This document shows, one piece after another, positions 34,138 to 41,453 of a stretch of DNA of 64,000 nucleotides. The notes under the pieces were generated by a model. The model was not told where the DNA came from and did no database searches. It saw only the letters and a program-made list of their open reading frames with translations. Every line of letters begins with the position of its first letter. Within the stretch, counting starts at the first letter, position 1. Made by a program: the position numbers and the translations under genes. Source of the DNA: a virus; IMG/VR virus record IMGVR_UViG_3300030047_000014, positions 1 to 64,000 of that record. The stretch is one strand, 5' to 3'.

Positions 34138-34360
34138 ATGAAATAGTCTTGTTTAGAGTAATCAAACCATCCTTCCTCTACACATTCTATCCTAGTAAGC
34201 TGTCCTGTATAGTTCATATAATTATCCCAGTCTTCAGCACAATGAAATACTATGAAAGGATTTAAAGTCTGATTACTGAATGACTTTATTATTCCATTCT
34301 GAATTTTATATTCATCACAATTCTTCCGGGAGTATAATGTACTTTGTCTCCTATTTTCAT
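34134..34360 (-). pseudogene. Small conserved phage gene with a -1 frameshift
   Basis: The frame starts at the ATG at 34360 (MKIGDKVHYTPGRI), overlapping the upstream stop as ATGA. At about 34319 it must shift -1 to continue as CDEYKIQNGIIKSF, then FIVFHCAEDWDNYMNYTGQL, then EEGWFDYSKQ, ending with an ATGA overlap to the next gene. The joined protein matches a small phage family I recognise (NGIVKS ... YHC..DWDNY..YT). Both overlaps fit only the joined reading. A lost T in a TTT run explains it; an assembly error is possible. In its own frame the product stops after 23 residues. Confidence 0.6.
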
Positions 34361-34635
34361 GGTAATTGAATTAAAAATCCATCATCATCTGTTGTTACTT
34401 TAATAGCAGGAGAGAAATAAAGATCAGTAATCTTTCCTTCTTTCTGTGCTTTTCTTAGTATTTTTTGGGTATTAATTATTGGTTGAGGGGTTTCATATCC
34501 ACCTTGCTGTGCAGAATTATTATCATGGATAATATACAACCCTATCTTATATACCTGGGAAGTCATTGAATGCTCTTTACCATCCTGTTTAAAAGAATGA
34601 AAGGCACTATATTCCCATACTTTTTTCTTTTTCAT
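34357..34635 (-). CDS. Hypothetical protein
   Basis: 92 residues, basic start (MKKKKVWEYSAFHSFKQDGK), then QVYKIGLYIIHDNNSAQQGG. Mixed alpha/beta. Not recognised. Confidence 0.5.
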   Translation of the reverse strand: MKKKKVWEYSAFHSFKQDGKEHSMTSQVYKIGLYIIHDNNSAQQGGYETPQPIINTQKILRKAQKEGKITDLYFSPAIKVTTDDDGFLIQLP

Positions 34636-35045
34636 TCTATGAATTCTTTAAAGATGATTGTCTCACTTACAATACAACCTGCACTATTCTTAAAATAGTT
34701 TGAACCTTTTGGAATAATGAATTTTCCAAATGTAGCATAAACTCTACTTCCTTTGTTAAAACGCTTCTTATCAAGTGTTGTAAGAGCATGAAAGCCTGAT
34801 CTAACCATAGCATAACTGTTTGTTAGCTTCCATTTATATTTAGTTTCTTTATTATCAAATGCTACATCACTATTATTATAATCAAAATTTACATTATATG
34901 TCTTACCAAGTTCATACTTAAAGGACTGAAAAGGGGATACAAATTGATTCCCCTCTAAACTATCTAAGCCTGCTTTATACACTACAATATCTTCTTTTGC
35001 TATAGAAGGCTTATTCATTTTTCTTAATGGTATTACTGTACACAT
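34632..35045 (-). CDS. MCTVIP-family protein, copy 2
   Basis: 137 residues from the ATG at 35045; the frame upstream opens with TTG. It begins MCTVIPLRKMNKPSIAKEDI and shares SGFHALTTLDKKR and FIIPKGSNYFKNSAGCIVSE with the next gene upstream, so the two are tandem paralogues. It looks beta-rich and may be a small mostly-beta domain. Function unknown. Confidence 0.6.
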   Translation of the reverse strand: MCTVIPLRKMNKPSIAKEDIVVYKAGLDSLEGNQFVSPFQSFKYELGKTYNVNFDYNNSDVAFDNKETKYKWKLTNSYAMVRSGFHALTTLDKKRFNKGSRVYATFGKFIIPKGSNYFKNSAGCIVSETIIFKEFIE

Positions 35046-35046
35046 A

Positions 35047-35505
35047 TTATTGATATTCAATTAGTTTGTTAAAAATAATTTGATCACTTACAATACAATC
35101 AGCTTTATTTTTATAATAAAAAGCTCCTGCAGGAATAATAAAGCTTAAATAAGCTATTTTTTTACTAATACCGATCCATCCTCTTGATAAATGAAGTCTT
35201 TCTTTATTATAGGTAGTTAATGCATGAAAACCTGTTGCTACATAAACAGGGTTTTCTAAGCTATTTTTATAATCTGCTTCAATATTATCAAAGTAACTAG
35301 TGGTTCTAGTAGTGGAGAAATTTGTTTTAACGACTACTCCTTTGATATATTTAAAACCTTTTATAAATGCAGCTTCACATTCCTGTGGATCTTTCTCATT
35401 ATAGAGATATTGCTCATTATTAATATATCCTATCTTAAAAACCTCAATATCCTTTTCTGCAATATGAGGTTTACCATTTTCACTCATTGGAATAACTGTA
35501 CACAT
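35047..35505 (-). CDS. MCTVIP-family protein, copy 1
   Basis: 152 residues, MCTVIPMSENGKPHIAEKDI, with TGFHALTTYNKERLH and FIIPAGAFYYKNKADCIVSD. Paralogue of the gene directly downstream, with a one-base gap between them. Divergence is high, so the duplication is not recent. Confidence 0.6.
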   Translation of the reverse strand: MCTVIPMSENGKPHIAEKDIEVFKIGYINNEQYLYNEKDPQECEAAFIKGFKYIKGVVVKTNFSTTRTTSYFDNIEADYKNSLENPVYVATGFHALTTYNKERLHLSRGWIGISKKIAYLSFIIPAGAFYYKNKADCIVSDQIIFNKLIEYQ

Positions 35506-35509
35506 GTTT

Positions 35510-35800
35510 TTATTTTCTATAAAGATTTAAAACTTCTTCAGAACATTCTACACATTTTAGAATATTCTCTTTATACAATACTTTATCTCCCTGTTGTTCT
35601 ACAAAATCAAGTCCTTTTTCTTGCCAATGACAATATATACACCAATCATGTCCATATCCTTTCTTAGCAAGCCATAATAGATTCTTATTCTGTAATCTTG
35701 GGGCTGATTCCATATCTAATCCCTCAGGACTATTAGGAAGAATACCTGATGCGAATATCTTTCCATCAGGTATTTTGTTGAATTCTTTTAATGTTAACAT
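35510..35800 (-). CDS. Hypothetical protein with Cys residues
   Basis: 96 residues. CIYCHWQEKG and a later CVECSEE give two CxxC pairs, so a zinc site is likely. Start overlaps the stop of the tiny acidic ORF upstream. Confidence 0.5.
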   Translation of the reverse strand: MLTLKEFNKIPDGKIFASGILPNSPEGLDMESAPRLQNKNLLWLAKKGYGHDWCIYCHWQEKGLDFVEQQGDKVLYKENILKCVECSEEVLNLYRK

Positions 35801-35874
35801 GATTCCTCTGTTTCTATTATAGGAAAATCTTCATCTTCCTGATCCTCATCTTCATCATACAATAGATTTGCCAT
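35794..35874 (-). CDS. Tiny acidic ORF
   Basis: 26 residues, 13 of them acidic (MANLLYDEDEDQEDEDFPII and onward). Overlaps the next gene by seven bases. Possibly a real small gene; confidence is low. Confidence 0.35.
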   Translation of the reverse strand: MANLLYDEDEDQEDEDFPIIETEESC

Positions 35875-35878
35875 AACT

Positions 35879-36241
35879 TTAAAGTATTAATTTACCAAAT
35901 TTAACTTTCCAATCTTCAATTTCATATATTCTTACTCCATGAATTTCTTCAAGCTTCATACCAAAGAATCTACTCCAGGTTATTCTATAACAAGGAATGT
36001 TATGCTTTAAAGCATATTTAAGCTCTTCATAAACTCCTCTACCAATATATCCTTTGTATGAATGAGCAATAACAGCTTCACAACTCTTTATAGCTTGCAA
36101 ATAAGGCTTCATTGAACCAAGCTCTCCCATCATAGTATTAGGATCAAGAACATCTATTCCTGCATCCCGCATAGCCTTCATAAGAGCTCTTTCTAAAGGC
36201 TTACCATAAATCATTTTACTGTGTGCAAAGTATGTTTTCAT
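35879..36241 (-). CDS. Nucleoside deoxyribosyltransferase-like / SLOG-fold protein
   Basis: 120 residues. MKTYFAHSKMIYGKPLERAL, then CEAVIAHSYKGYIGRGVYEE and HNIPCYRI, follow the pattern of small nucleoside 2-deoxyribosyltransferase-like proteins (a first strand ending in A-H, an acidic residue near G-x-G-x-x-E-E). Such enzymes cleave or exchange the base of deoxynucleosides, or bind nucleotides. A role in nucleotide recycling is plausible. The catalytic Glu could be in VYEELKYA. Confidence 0.5.
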   Translation of the reverse strand: MKTYFAHSKMIYGKPLERALMKAMRDAGIDVLDPNTMMGELGSMKPYLQAIKSCEAVIAHSYKGYIGRGVYEELKYALKHNIPCYRITWSRFFGMKLEEIHGVRIYEIEDWKVKFGKLIL

Positions 36242-36243
36242 GT

Positions 36244-36426
36244 CTAAATTAGTTTTAGTGCTTCTTCAATAGCTAAAGTATATCCTTCATAAAGTTTATT
36301 AGTATCATGCCATTCATTATAGAAGATTAGGTCTCCCTGACCATCAAAACCAAGCTTCTTTGCTCTTACTTCTCTTGCTTTCTTATTATACCGTCTGAAA
36401 GCTGATAATAACTCTTTATTTGTCAT
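36244..36426 (-). CDS. Small basic protein
   Basis: 60 residues, helical, with RRYNKKAREVRAKKLGFDGQ near the start. It sits two bases upstream of the deoxyribosyltransferase-like gene. Not recognised. Confidence 0.5.
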   Translation of the reverse strand: MTNKELLSAFRRYNKKAREVRAKKLGFDGQGDLIFYNEWHDTNKLYEGYTLAIEEALKLI

Positions 36427-36449
36427 ATATATAAAAATTAATGATTACG

Positions 36450-36486
36450 AAAAAAAAAGAGTGAGGACATAATCCCCACCCTCTTA
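36450..36486 (-). terminator. Rho-independent terminator
   Basis: On the minus strand AAGAGGGTGGGGA pairs with TCCTCACTCTT through one bulged G, followed by an unbroken T run of nine. It closes the unit ending with the gene at 36516-36848. Confidence 0.8.
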
Positions 36487-36515
36487 AACAAATGTAAACA
36501 TGGAAAAACAATCTT

Positions 36516-36848
36516 CTATGGCTTTACAGCCTCCTGATTAACAGCTTTAACACTATTCACCTGAGAAGGTAAATAATGCTTAATTGGTTTGAGCCAATGT
36601 TTCACTACTTTACCTTTTTTGTCAGTAATCTTGCACTTAATCCACTGTACAACTCTTACATATTTGGAATCTTTGAGCACTGTAAGATGAGGACCAGGAG
36701 AATTACCTTTAAACCTGGGCTCATTTTTATATGCCCTGCGAGATCTTCTGTTTTCATCATAACTGATGTAATCATGCTCAATAGCATTGATACATATACC
36801 ATTCTTGTTAAATTTTTTCTTGTACGGAACATTTGTTGCTGGATCCAT
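36516..36848 (-). CDS. Basic hypothetical protein
   Basis: 110 residues with many Lys and Arg (DENRRSRRAYKNEPRFKG, KITDKKGKVVKHWLKP). Nucleic-acid or ribosome binding is possible. It stands alone between two longer spacers and has its own terminator. Confidence 0.55.
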   Translation of the reverse strand: MDPATNVPYKKKFNKNGICINAIEHDYISYDENRRSRRAYKNEPRFKGNSPGPHLTVLKDSKYVRVVQWIKCKITDKKGKVVKHWLKPIKHYLPSQVNSVKAVNQEAVKP

Positions 36849-36913
36849 TTTTTAAATTTTAAAGTGATTAATTAATTACAATTATAAGAAAGTTTTAAAC
36901 ACTATTTGATTAC

Positions 36914-37174
36914 TTACCATTTTTCTTCTATTTTAACAAGTTTATAACCAAAATCTTTAGCACCATCATTAAACATGTCAATACTAATTTGTCCCACAGC
37001 ATAGAAAGGTGTTATAGGTGCAAATTCAATGATAATAGCTATTATAGGTCTTTCACCTATTGCACCATTTTCTTTAAAATGTATTTGTGTAGGTTTACCT
37101 TCAAAAAGATGTTTTCCATTGTCTTCTAATTCTATGGCTTCTTTACCCCAGTTAAATCCTTGAAATGGTTTCAT
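36914..37174 (-). CDS. Hypothetical protein
   Basis: 86 residues, MKPFQGFNWGKEAIELEDNG, then IIAIIIEFAPITPFYAVGQI. Beta-rich. Overlaps the gene upstream by 23 bases. Not recognised. Confidence 0.5.
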   Translation of the reverse strand: MKPFQGFNWGKEAIELEDNGKHLFEGKPTQIHFKENGAIGERPIIAIIIEFAPITPFYAVGQISIDMFNDGAKDFGYKLVKIEEKW

Positions 37175-37403
37175 TTTGTTTATTTTTTAAAATTTCTTTT
37201 TTCCTTAAATTATGCTTTGTAGTTATCTCAATGAGATCAGATATATTTGTCCAAAACAACTTATTAGTTGTTCTTGTGCCTAGCAGAGCTCTAGAACCAT
37301 CAATTTGTTTTAATACAAATCTCATAGTTTTATTGCTCTGCCATTTTACATGATAATTACATCCTACTACATATTCTTTTTCCAGAACATTAATCTTTTC
37401 CAT
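37152..37403 (-). CDS. Conserved small phage protein
   Basis: 83 residues. VVGCNYHVKWQSNKTMRFVL, LLGTRTTNKLFWTN and SDLIEITTKHN form a pattern seen in many phages of gut bacteria. Probably a small beta-barrel. Function unknown. Confidence 0.55.
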   Translation of the reverse strand: MEKINVLEKEYVVGCNYHVKWQSNKTMRFVLKQIDGSRALLGTRTTNKLFWTNISDLIEITTKHNLRKKEILKNKQNETISRI

Positions 37404-37424
37404 AGTGATGATGTAGATTAAGTT

Positions 37425-37619
37425 TCATAATAATGGTATTAAGAATAAAATAGAACCATTCATGGCAAACCCCAGAAAGAATAAAGCAAGTCCAAAACAT
37501 TCTAATTGCTTATTCCCTTTTTCAGAACCATACAGGCATAAACATGCTCCTATCATTACCAAATAATTGCCTGCTGTTAACAAGCAATTATAGGTTTTGT
37601 CTTTTAATGTTATCTTCAT
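37425..37619 (-). CDS. Two-span membrane protein
   Basis: 64 residues with two hydrophobic spans (LLTAGNYLVMIGACLCLY and CFGLALFFLGFAMNGSILFL) linked by a short basic loop. No lysis motif is visible. Coupled to the gene upstream by an ATGA overlap. Confidence 0.5.
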   Translation of the reverse strand: MKITLKDKTYNCLLTAGNYLVMIGACLCLYGSEKGNKQLECFGLALFFLGFAMNGSILFLIPLL

Positions 37620-37771
37620 ATTGAAGCATTCAATAATAAAGATAAATCAACTGTAGATATTAACTGTGAAATAGCTAATATCTTTTTTTGTTGATGTAAT
37701 ACGTTTACATTAACACTACTTTTCTTCATGTCCATGATTGCTTGTTTCCTTGGGGATGTTTTAGTTTTCAT
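37616..37771 (-). CDS. Small hypothetical protein
   Basis: 51 residues, basic N-terminus (MKTKTSPRKQAIMDMKKSSV) and a helical C-terminus (LAISQLISTVDLSLLLNA). Overlaps both neighbours by four bases. Confidence 0.45.
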   Translation of the reverse strand: MKTKTSPRKQAIMDMKKSSVNVNVLHQQKKILAISQLISTVDLSLLLNASI

Positions 37772-38124
37772 TTTTGTGCCTCCCTTTTCTCCTGAGCTGA
37801 TAAGTACTGATAGTTACGCTTTGGTTTTACAAACTTTGGTTTATGCTGAGTTAATTTGATTACCATTAATTGGCTCTCCATTAATATAGCGTTATCTTTT
37901 GGTGTTCTTACTTCAACCAATAGATCTACTGTTACATACTTAGGATGTACAGTTGCCACTCTTACTATCCAAGAAGATCCAGGAGCTACAAATTCTTTTG
38001 AGGATCTTTCGATAAATCCTACCATGTTATTAACACGACAGACTGGTCTGCCACCATTTTGATTCTTAACAAAATCAACAGTGATCTCATCTCCTTCTTC
38101 AGGAGCAATTTTAAAATTTCTCAT
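37768..38124 (-). CDS. Conserved phage protein, OB-like pattern
   Basis: 118 residues. GDEITVDFVKNQNGGRPVCR, NNMVGFIERSSKEFVAPGSS and VTVDLLVEVRTPKDN suggest a small beta-barrel such as an OB or TRAM-like fold, with a basic tail (QHKPKFVKPKRNYQY). A nucleic-acid-binding role is a reasonable guess. Confidence 0.5.
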   Translation of the reverse strand: MRNFKIAPEEGDEITVDFVKNQNGGRPVCRVNNMVGFIERSSKEFVAPGSSWIVRVATVHPKYVTVDLLVEVRTPKDNAILMESQLMVIKLTQHKPKFVKPKRNYQYLSAQEKREAQK

Positions 38125-38146
38125 TTTTTTTTACTTTTTTAAATTA

Positions 38147-38362
38147 TTAATCTCTACCATGAAAATCGTCAGCAAGCTGCTTGTAATAAAATTCATTTCT
38201 TTCCAGATACTGTTCTCCACCATTAGAGGAGTTAATAATATCTGATTGTAGCATCATTGCATCTCTTATTTCAAGCAATTTAATATGATCGGATGATCTG
38301 CATGCTTGCTTATTAATAAGCTCTTGAATGAGCTGTATTGGTAATTGAAGTTTATTCTGCAT
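38147..38362 (-). CDS. Small helical protein
   Basis: About 71 residues starting at MQNKLQLPIQLIQELINKQA. The longer frame upstream only extends into the previous gene. Helical, with EYLERNEFYYKQ-like polar end. Not recognised. Confidence 0.5.
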   Translation of the reverse strand: MQNKLQLPIQLIQELINKQACRSSDHIKLLEIRDAMMLQSDIINSSNGGEQYLERNEFYYKQLADDFHGRD

Positions 38363-38561
38363 CTTCTCTGATATTATAAACATTTTCATTCCAATCTTCT
38401 TCAGAGGATTTGATTTCTCTTTGAATATGATCTTCAGGATCAAATTTCAAATCAACTCTGGCTTTATAAATACGTGTAGCAATATGCTTAGACAAAGCAT
38501 ATTTTATAGTGATAAGCTCATCTAATGAGCAATCTTCTAATTGTTGAAGAATAGTATTCAT
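38352..38561 (-). CDS. Small acidic protein
   Basis: 69 residues (MNTILQQLEDCSLDELITIK to NVYNIREDAE). Helical. Its stop overlaps the next start by 11 bases and its ATG overlaps the gene upstream. Confidence 0.5.
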   Translation of the reverse strand: MNTILQQLEDCSLDELITIKYALSKHIATRIYKARVDLKFDPEDHIQREIKSSEEDWNENVYNIREDAE

Positions 38562-38818
38562 AATCCTGCTTTTATTTGTTCAAGCATAGCATTTGTAAGC
38601 TTTTTGTCATAAGCTTTTGTTGCATATGACATAGATGTCACATATTCACCCTCAGGAGTATCTTCAGATTCTCTTCCAATGTATTCAACAGAATTCTCAT
38701 TCATTCCAAAGAATTGTAGATTCCTCATAGAACCAAGAGTCAATTTGTCTTCAGTAGTTTCAGCTTCAACCTTCCAACCTACTGTTTTTCCTTCATCCTC
38801 AATTAATATTACTTTCAT
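38558..38818 (-). CDS. Hypothetical protein
   Basis: 86 residues, KVILIEDEGKTVGWKVEAET onward, a small alpha/beta protein ending KKLTNAMLEQIKAGL. Conserved-looking but not named. Confidence 0.5.
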   Translation of the reverse strand: MKVILIEDEGKTVGWKVEAETTEDKLTLGSMRNLQFFGMNENSVEYIGRESEDTPEGEYVTSMSYATKAYDKKLTNAMLEQIKAGL

Positions 38819-38819
38819 A

Positions 38820-39029
38820 TCACCAGTATTTACGAAATGATTTTAATTTCTTTTGAGTAGGCTTACTCATAGCAATAACAAATAAGCCCATAATTCCTCC
38901 AAATATTAATGAGAGGATAATATCACCTGGAAGTAATCTTCCATAATTGTAGCATCTAATATCATATATGGAGCTACTTACTCCTATGATATACCATATG
39001 AAACCAAGAACAATTAGAATTGTTTCCAT
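38820..39029 (-). CDS. Two-span membrane protein
   Basis: About 69 residues from the ATG at 39029; the frame upstream overlaps another ORF. Spans: ILIVLGFIWYIIGVSSSI and DIILSLIFGGIMGLFVIAM, with a basic cytoplasmic tail (KPTQKKLKSFRKYW). Function unknown. Confidence 0.5.
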   Translation of the reverse strand: METILIVLGFIWYIIGVSSSIYDIRCYNYGRLLPGDIILSLIFGGIMGLFVIAMSKPTQKKLKSFRKYW

Positions 39030-39040
39030 AATAATATAGA

Positions 39041-39154
39041 TTAAACTGCTCCTAATTTCATACATGAAAACACTGCTATTATCAGTATAACAGCAATAAT
39101 AAGCATCCACCAATCAGCAGATAGTGGATAATCAAGCCAGGATTTCTTTTTCAT
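39041..39154 (-). CDS. Tiny membrane protein
   Basis: 37 residues: MKKKSWLDYPLSADWW then a transmembrane helix (LIIAVILIIAVFSCM). It sits between the two-span protein and a larger soluble gene. Confidence 0.45.
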   Translation of the reverse strand: MKKKSWLDYPLSADWWMLIIAVILIIAVFSCMKLGAV

Positions 39155-39157
39155 AAT

Positions 39158-39880
39158 TTAAAGATTTTCGTTTATCCATTTCTCTAATCCATCACCTCCA
39201 GGAAAGAAAGTATTTCTTTTATATGATTGAACAACATGAATAGCTGTTCTCATCATTAATCTTTTAACTTCTTCTCTTGTCCAAGAATCTTTAATAGATT
39301 TGATATTGATAGTATTATCAGTAAGTTTTAATACTAATTTCTCTGATGGATTTCCTAACATGAAATTAGAAATATCATCTGAATGAATCTCTTCATATTC
39401 TACCATTACTTTCATAATAGGAGTATGATTGTTATAAGCCTCAATAAAGCTTTTAACAAAGGGATAAGTCATTTCAGCAAGATGAAGATTTGTATCAGTA
39501 GAAGCAATTATCTTTTTAGACCAATCAGGATTATATCCTACAAAGTCATTATTTTCAATACCAATCCATTTATTAAAAATGGAAGTACATTTATATAATG
39601 AATATACAGGAATACCATTATTCTGATCTTTTCTATCTCTATCATCAGTTACAAACCAATCACCTTCTTTAATCTCTTCATCAGAAGTAATATAAAGATG
39701 TTGAAAAGGAATTGCTGAAACAAAATCACCAAATTGTTGATGAAAAACATACATATCAACTAATTCTTTATCTACTAATTGAAGTTTATTGTTGTCACTT
39801 CTTGTAGAGATCATTCCAATTTGAGGTGCTTTTTCACTTATAGGAAGCAGTACACATCTACATTCTTTAAATATTGACAT
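39158..39880 (-). CDS. Conserved gut-phage protein
   Basis: 240 residues. KECRCVLLPISEKAPQIGMI, KEGDWFVTDD, WSKKIIASTDTNLHLAEMTY and VKSFIEAYNNHTPIMKVMVE are a pattern widespread in phages of gut Bacteroidetes. It looks like an all-beta N-terminal part with a helical end. No function is known to me. Confidence 0.6.
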   Translation of the reverse strand: MSIFKECRCVLLPISEKAPQIGMISTRSDNNKLQLVDKELVDMYVFHQQFGDFVSAIPFQHLYITSDEEIKEGDWFVTDDRDRKDQNNGIPVYSLYKCTSIFNKWIGIENNDFVGYNPDWSKKIIASTDTNLHLAEMTYPFVKSFIEAYNNHTPIMKVMVEYEEIHSDDISNFMLGNPSEKLVLKLTDNTINIKSIKDSWTREEVKRLMMRTAIHVVQSYKRNTFFPGGDGLEKWINENL

Positions 39881-39891
39881 AGTCTTTATTT

Positions 39892-40368
39892 TTAAAGTTT
39901 ATTTAATTCATTTATATATGCTTGAGCAGCATCTTCTTCTTTATTAAATCTTCCTAAGAATTTATTCTTACCATCAATTCTTATTTCACTCCTCCATTTT
40001 TTACAAGAAGATTCCCAAGAAACTCCTGTAAATGTAGAAGTACTTATACTATCTTTAGAGTTATTAACTCTTTGAGTAACTATTTGAAGATTCTTATAGT
40101 AGTTATTTAACTTATTATTATCTCTATGATCAACTACTAAATATCTACCATCTCTCTTTTGATCAAGAAAATAATCAGCAACTAGCAGATGTATAAGTAA
40201 GTGAAACTTCTTACCATTTTTTGATAAATGTGCTTGCAAATAACCATCTCCAACAATACTAGGTTTAAGAAGTTTTCCTCTTTTGTTTTTAATTCCTCCA
40301 TAATTAGAGATTTGATAAAATCCTTCATAACCTAGTATATCTTTCCATTCTTCGTAATCTTTATACAT
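39892..40368 (-). CDS. Freestanding HNH endonuclease (NUMOD4-HNH-AP2)
   Basis: 158 residues with three modules: NUMOD4 (EEWKDILGYEGFYQISNYGG), HNH (LIHLLVADYFL, LVVDHRDNNKLNNYYKNLQI) and a C-terminal AP2 DNA-binding domain (TFTGVSWESSCKKWRSEIRI ... FLGRFNKEEDAAQAYI). This is a typical phage homing endonuclease. It is inserted between two conserved genes and overlaps the upstream one by eight bases. All three HNH ligands appear present. Confidence 0.9.
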   Translation of the reverse strand: MYKDYEEWKDILGYEGFYQISNYGGIKNKRGKLLKPSIVGDGYLQAHLSKNGKKFHLLIHLLVADYFLDQKRDGRYLVVDHRDNNKLNNYYKNLQIVTQRVNNSKDSISTSTFTGVSWESSCKKWRSEIRIDGKNKFLGRFNKEEDAAQAYINELNKL

Positions 40369-40960
40369 TATCTTGTAGATTTAAATAGTTCTGTTGTACC
40401 ATCTTTCTTATTAATCTTAGAATTCCACGTTTGGAACGATCATTCACAAGATTATTATCTAGAAATAGAAATTCATCTGAACTGAAGGATTTAGAAGAAT
40501 AATCAGAGTAGCATTCTCCTGTTTCAATATTGTAATATTTACTATTAAGAGAATAAATACATCCTCCTTGTAAATAAGGGGAGGCAAACTGTTCAAAGAT
40601 TACCTTCTCATCACCATTTTTATTAATAATGACAAAATGACCTGCTAAATGAGGTTTATCCTTCTTTATCTTAGTAATACTATCTTCATAATAGGATTCA
40701 ACATGTTTTAATAACATGAAATAATCAGCTTTCATATCAACACTATATCCTCCTATACGATAGAGAGTATTTCTTAGTTTACGCTCACCTAAATACAAAT
40801 GACAATAATCATCAAAAGAATGAACATTCCATCTCTTACGATATCTATCATCTAATTGAACATGTCTTAGATGTAAACCAGTAGTATCCTCAGGTTTAGT
40901 CTCTGTTAATATAGTAGCAAATAAACCTAATGCTGTAAAAAATCCATGTGTATTTCTCAT
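40361..40960 (-). CDS. Hypothetical protein
   Basis: 199 residues starting MRNTHGFFTALGLFATILTE at 40960; the longer frame begins with TTG. It contains HSFDDYCHLYLGERKLRNTL and HFVIINKNGDEKVIF. It is the first gene downstream of the tmRNA terminator. Function unknown. Confidence 0.55.
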   Translation of the reverse strand: MRNTHGFFTALGLFATILTETKPEDTTGLHLRHVQLDDRYRKRWNVHSFDDYCHLYLGERKLRNTLYRIGGYSVDMKADYFMLLKHVESYYEDSITKIKKDKPHLAGHFVIINKNGDEKVIFEQFASPYLQGGCIYSLNSKYYNIETGECYSDYSSKSFSSDEFLFLDNNLVNDRSKRGILRLIRKMVQQNYLNLQDNV

Positions 40961-40997
40961 GATAATATAGAATCTAATTAATAATGTTAATATCAAA

Positions 40998-41033
40998 TAA
41001 AAAAGGTGCTCCTCTTATATAGAGAGAAACACC
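40998..41033 (-). terminator. Terminator of the tmRNA transcript
   Basis: On the minus strand GGTGTTTCTC pairs with GAGGAGCACC (10 bp with G-U pairs), followed by six T. It lies just after the tmRNA coding piece. Confidence 0.85.
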
Positions 41034-41190
41034 TTAGTAAAAATGTACAACTCTAAGCTGCCATCTTCATTTCACTATTTTCGCCATTTACATGACAATA
41101 CCCATTTTATCAGTTAGTTATCTAAAATGATCTTTAGACTTCTATGATTAGAAACTACCATTTATCTGCTGTCAAAACCAGTCAGCCCCT
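41034..41190 (-). ncRNA. tmRNA coding piece
   Basis: It starts GGGGCTGACTGGTTTTGACA, very close to the conserved tmRNA 5' end (GGGGCUG..CUGGAUUCGAC). GGTAGTTTC (41159-41151) pairs with GAAACTG plus flanking bases in the acceptor piece to form P2. The tag frame follows, then the terminator. The pseudoknot-rich region of standard tmRNAs is largely absent, as in other two-piece forms. Confidence 0.82.
41053..41085 (-). other. tmRNA tag reading frame
   Basis: GGC GAA AAT AGT GAA ATG AAG ATG GCA GCT TAG encodes GENSEMKMAA. Bacteroidetes tags begin GEN or GET and end in LAA or similar, so the start and the final AA fit. The middle and the Met-Ala-Ala end are divergent. The resume codon is inferred to be GGC by comparison with Bacteroides tags; upstream in-frame codons (CAT GTA AAT) could extend it. 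Confidence 0.7.
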
Positions 41191-41453
41191 AATAAATTTA
41201 AAAGTATGAAAGATAACATCTCTGTCTCCTTATTCAGTAATTGTGGTTATCTTAATGGTTGTCCTCTTGTGCACAGTTATCTCTAAGTTGAGCCTTTAGC
41301 TTACAATATTACTGATATACTTTCTATACTTTTTACTAATTGGCGATTAGTATGTGGAGTAGAAGTTTACTATATCTTGGCACTGGAGTTATCATGAATA
41401 ACCAGATATTAAAGAATACAATATTTGTCTTGCGAACAAATGAGCTTCTACTT
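41191..41453 (-). other. Spacer between the two tmRNA pieces
   Basis: About 263 bases that should be removed during processing. It contains AGTAGAAG just after the acceptor 3' end and CTTCTACT about 95 bases later, able to form an 8-bp stem, and a small hairpin (GTTAT-TCATG-ATAAC). No ORF is supported on the minus strand. The plus-strand frames here are artefacts of the RNA gene. Confidence 0.6.
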
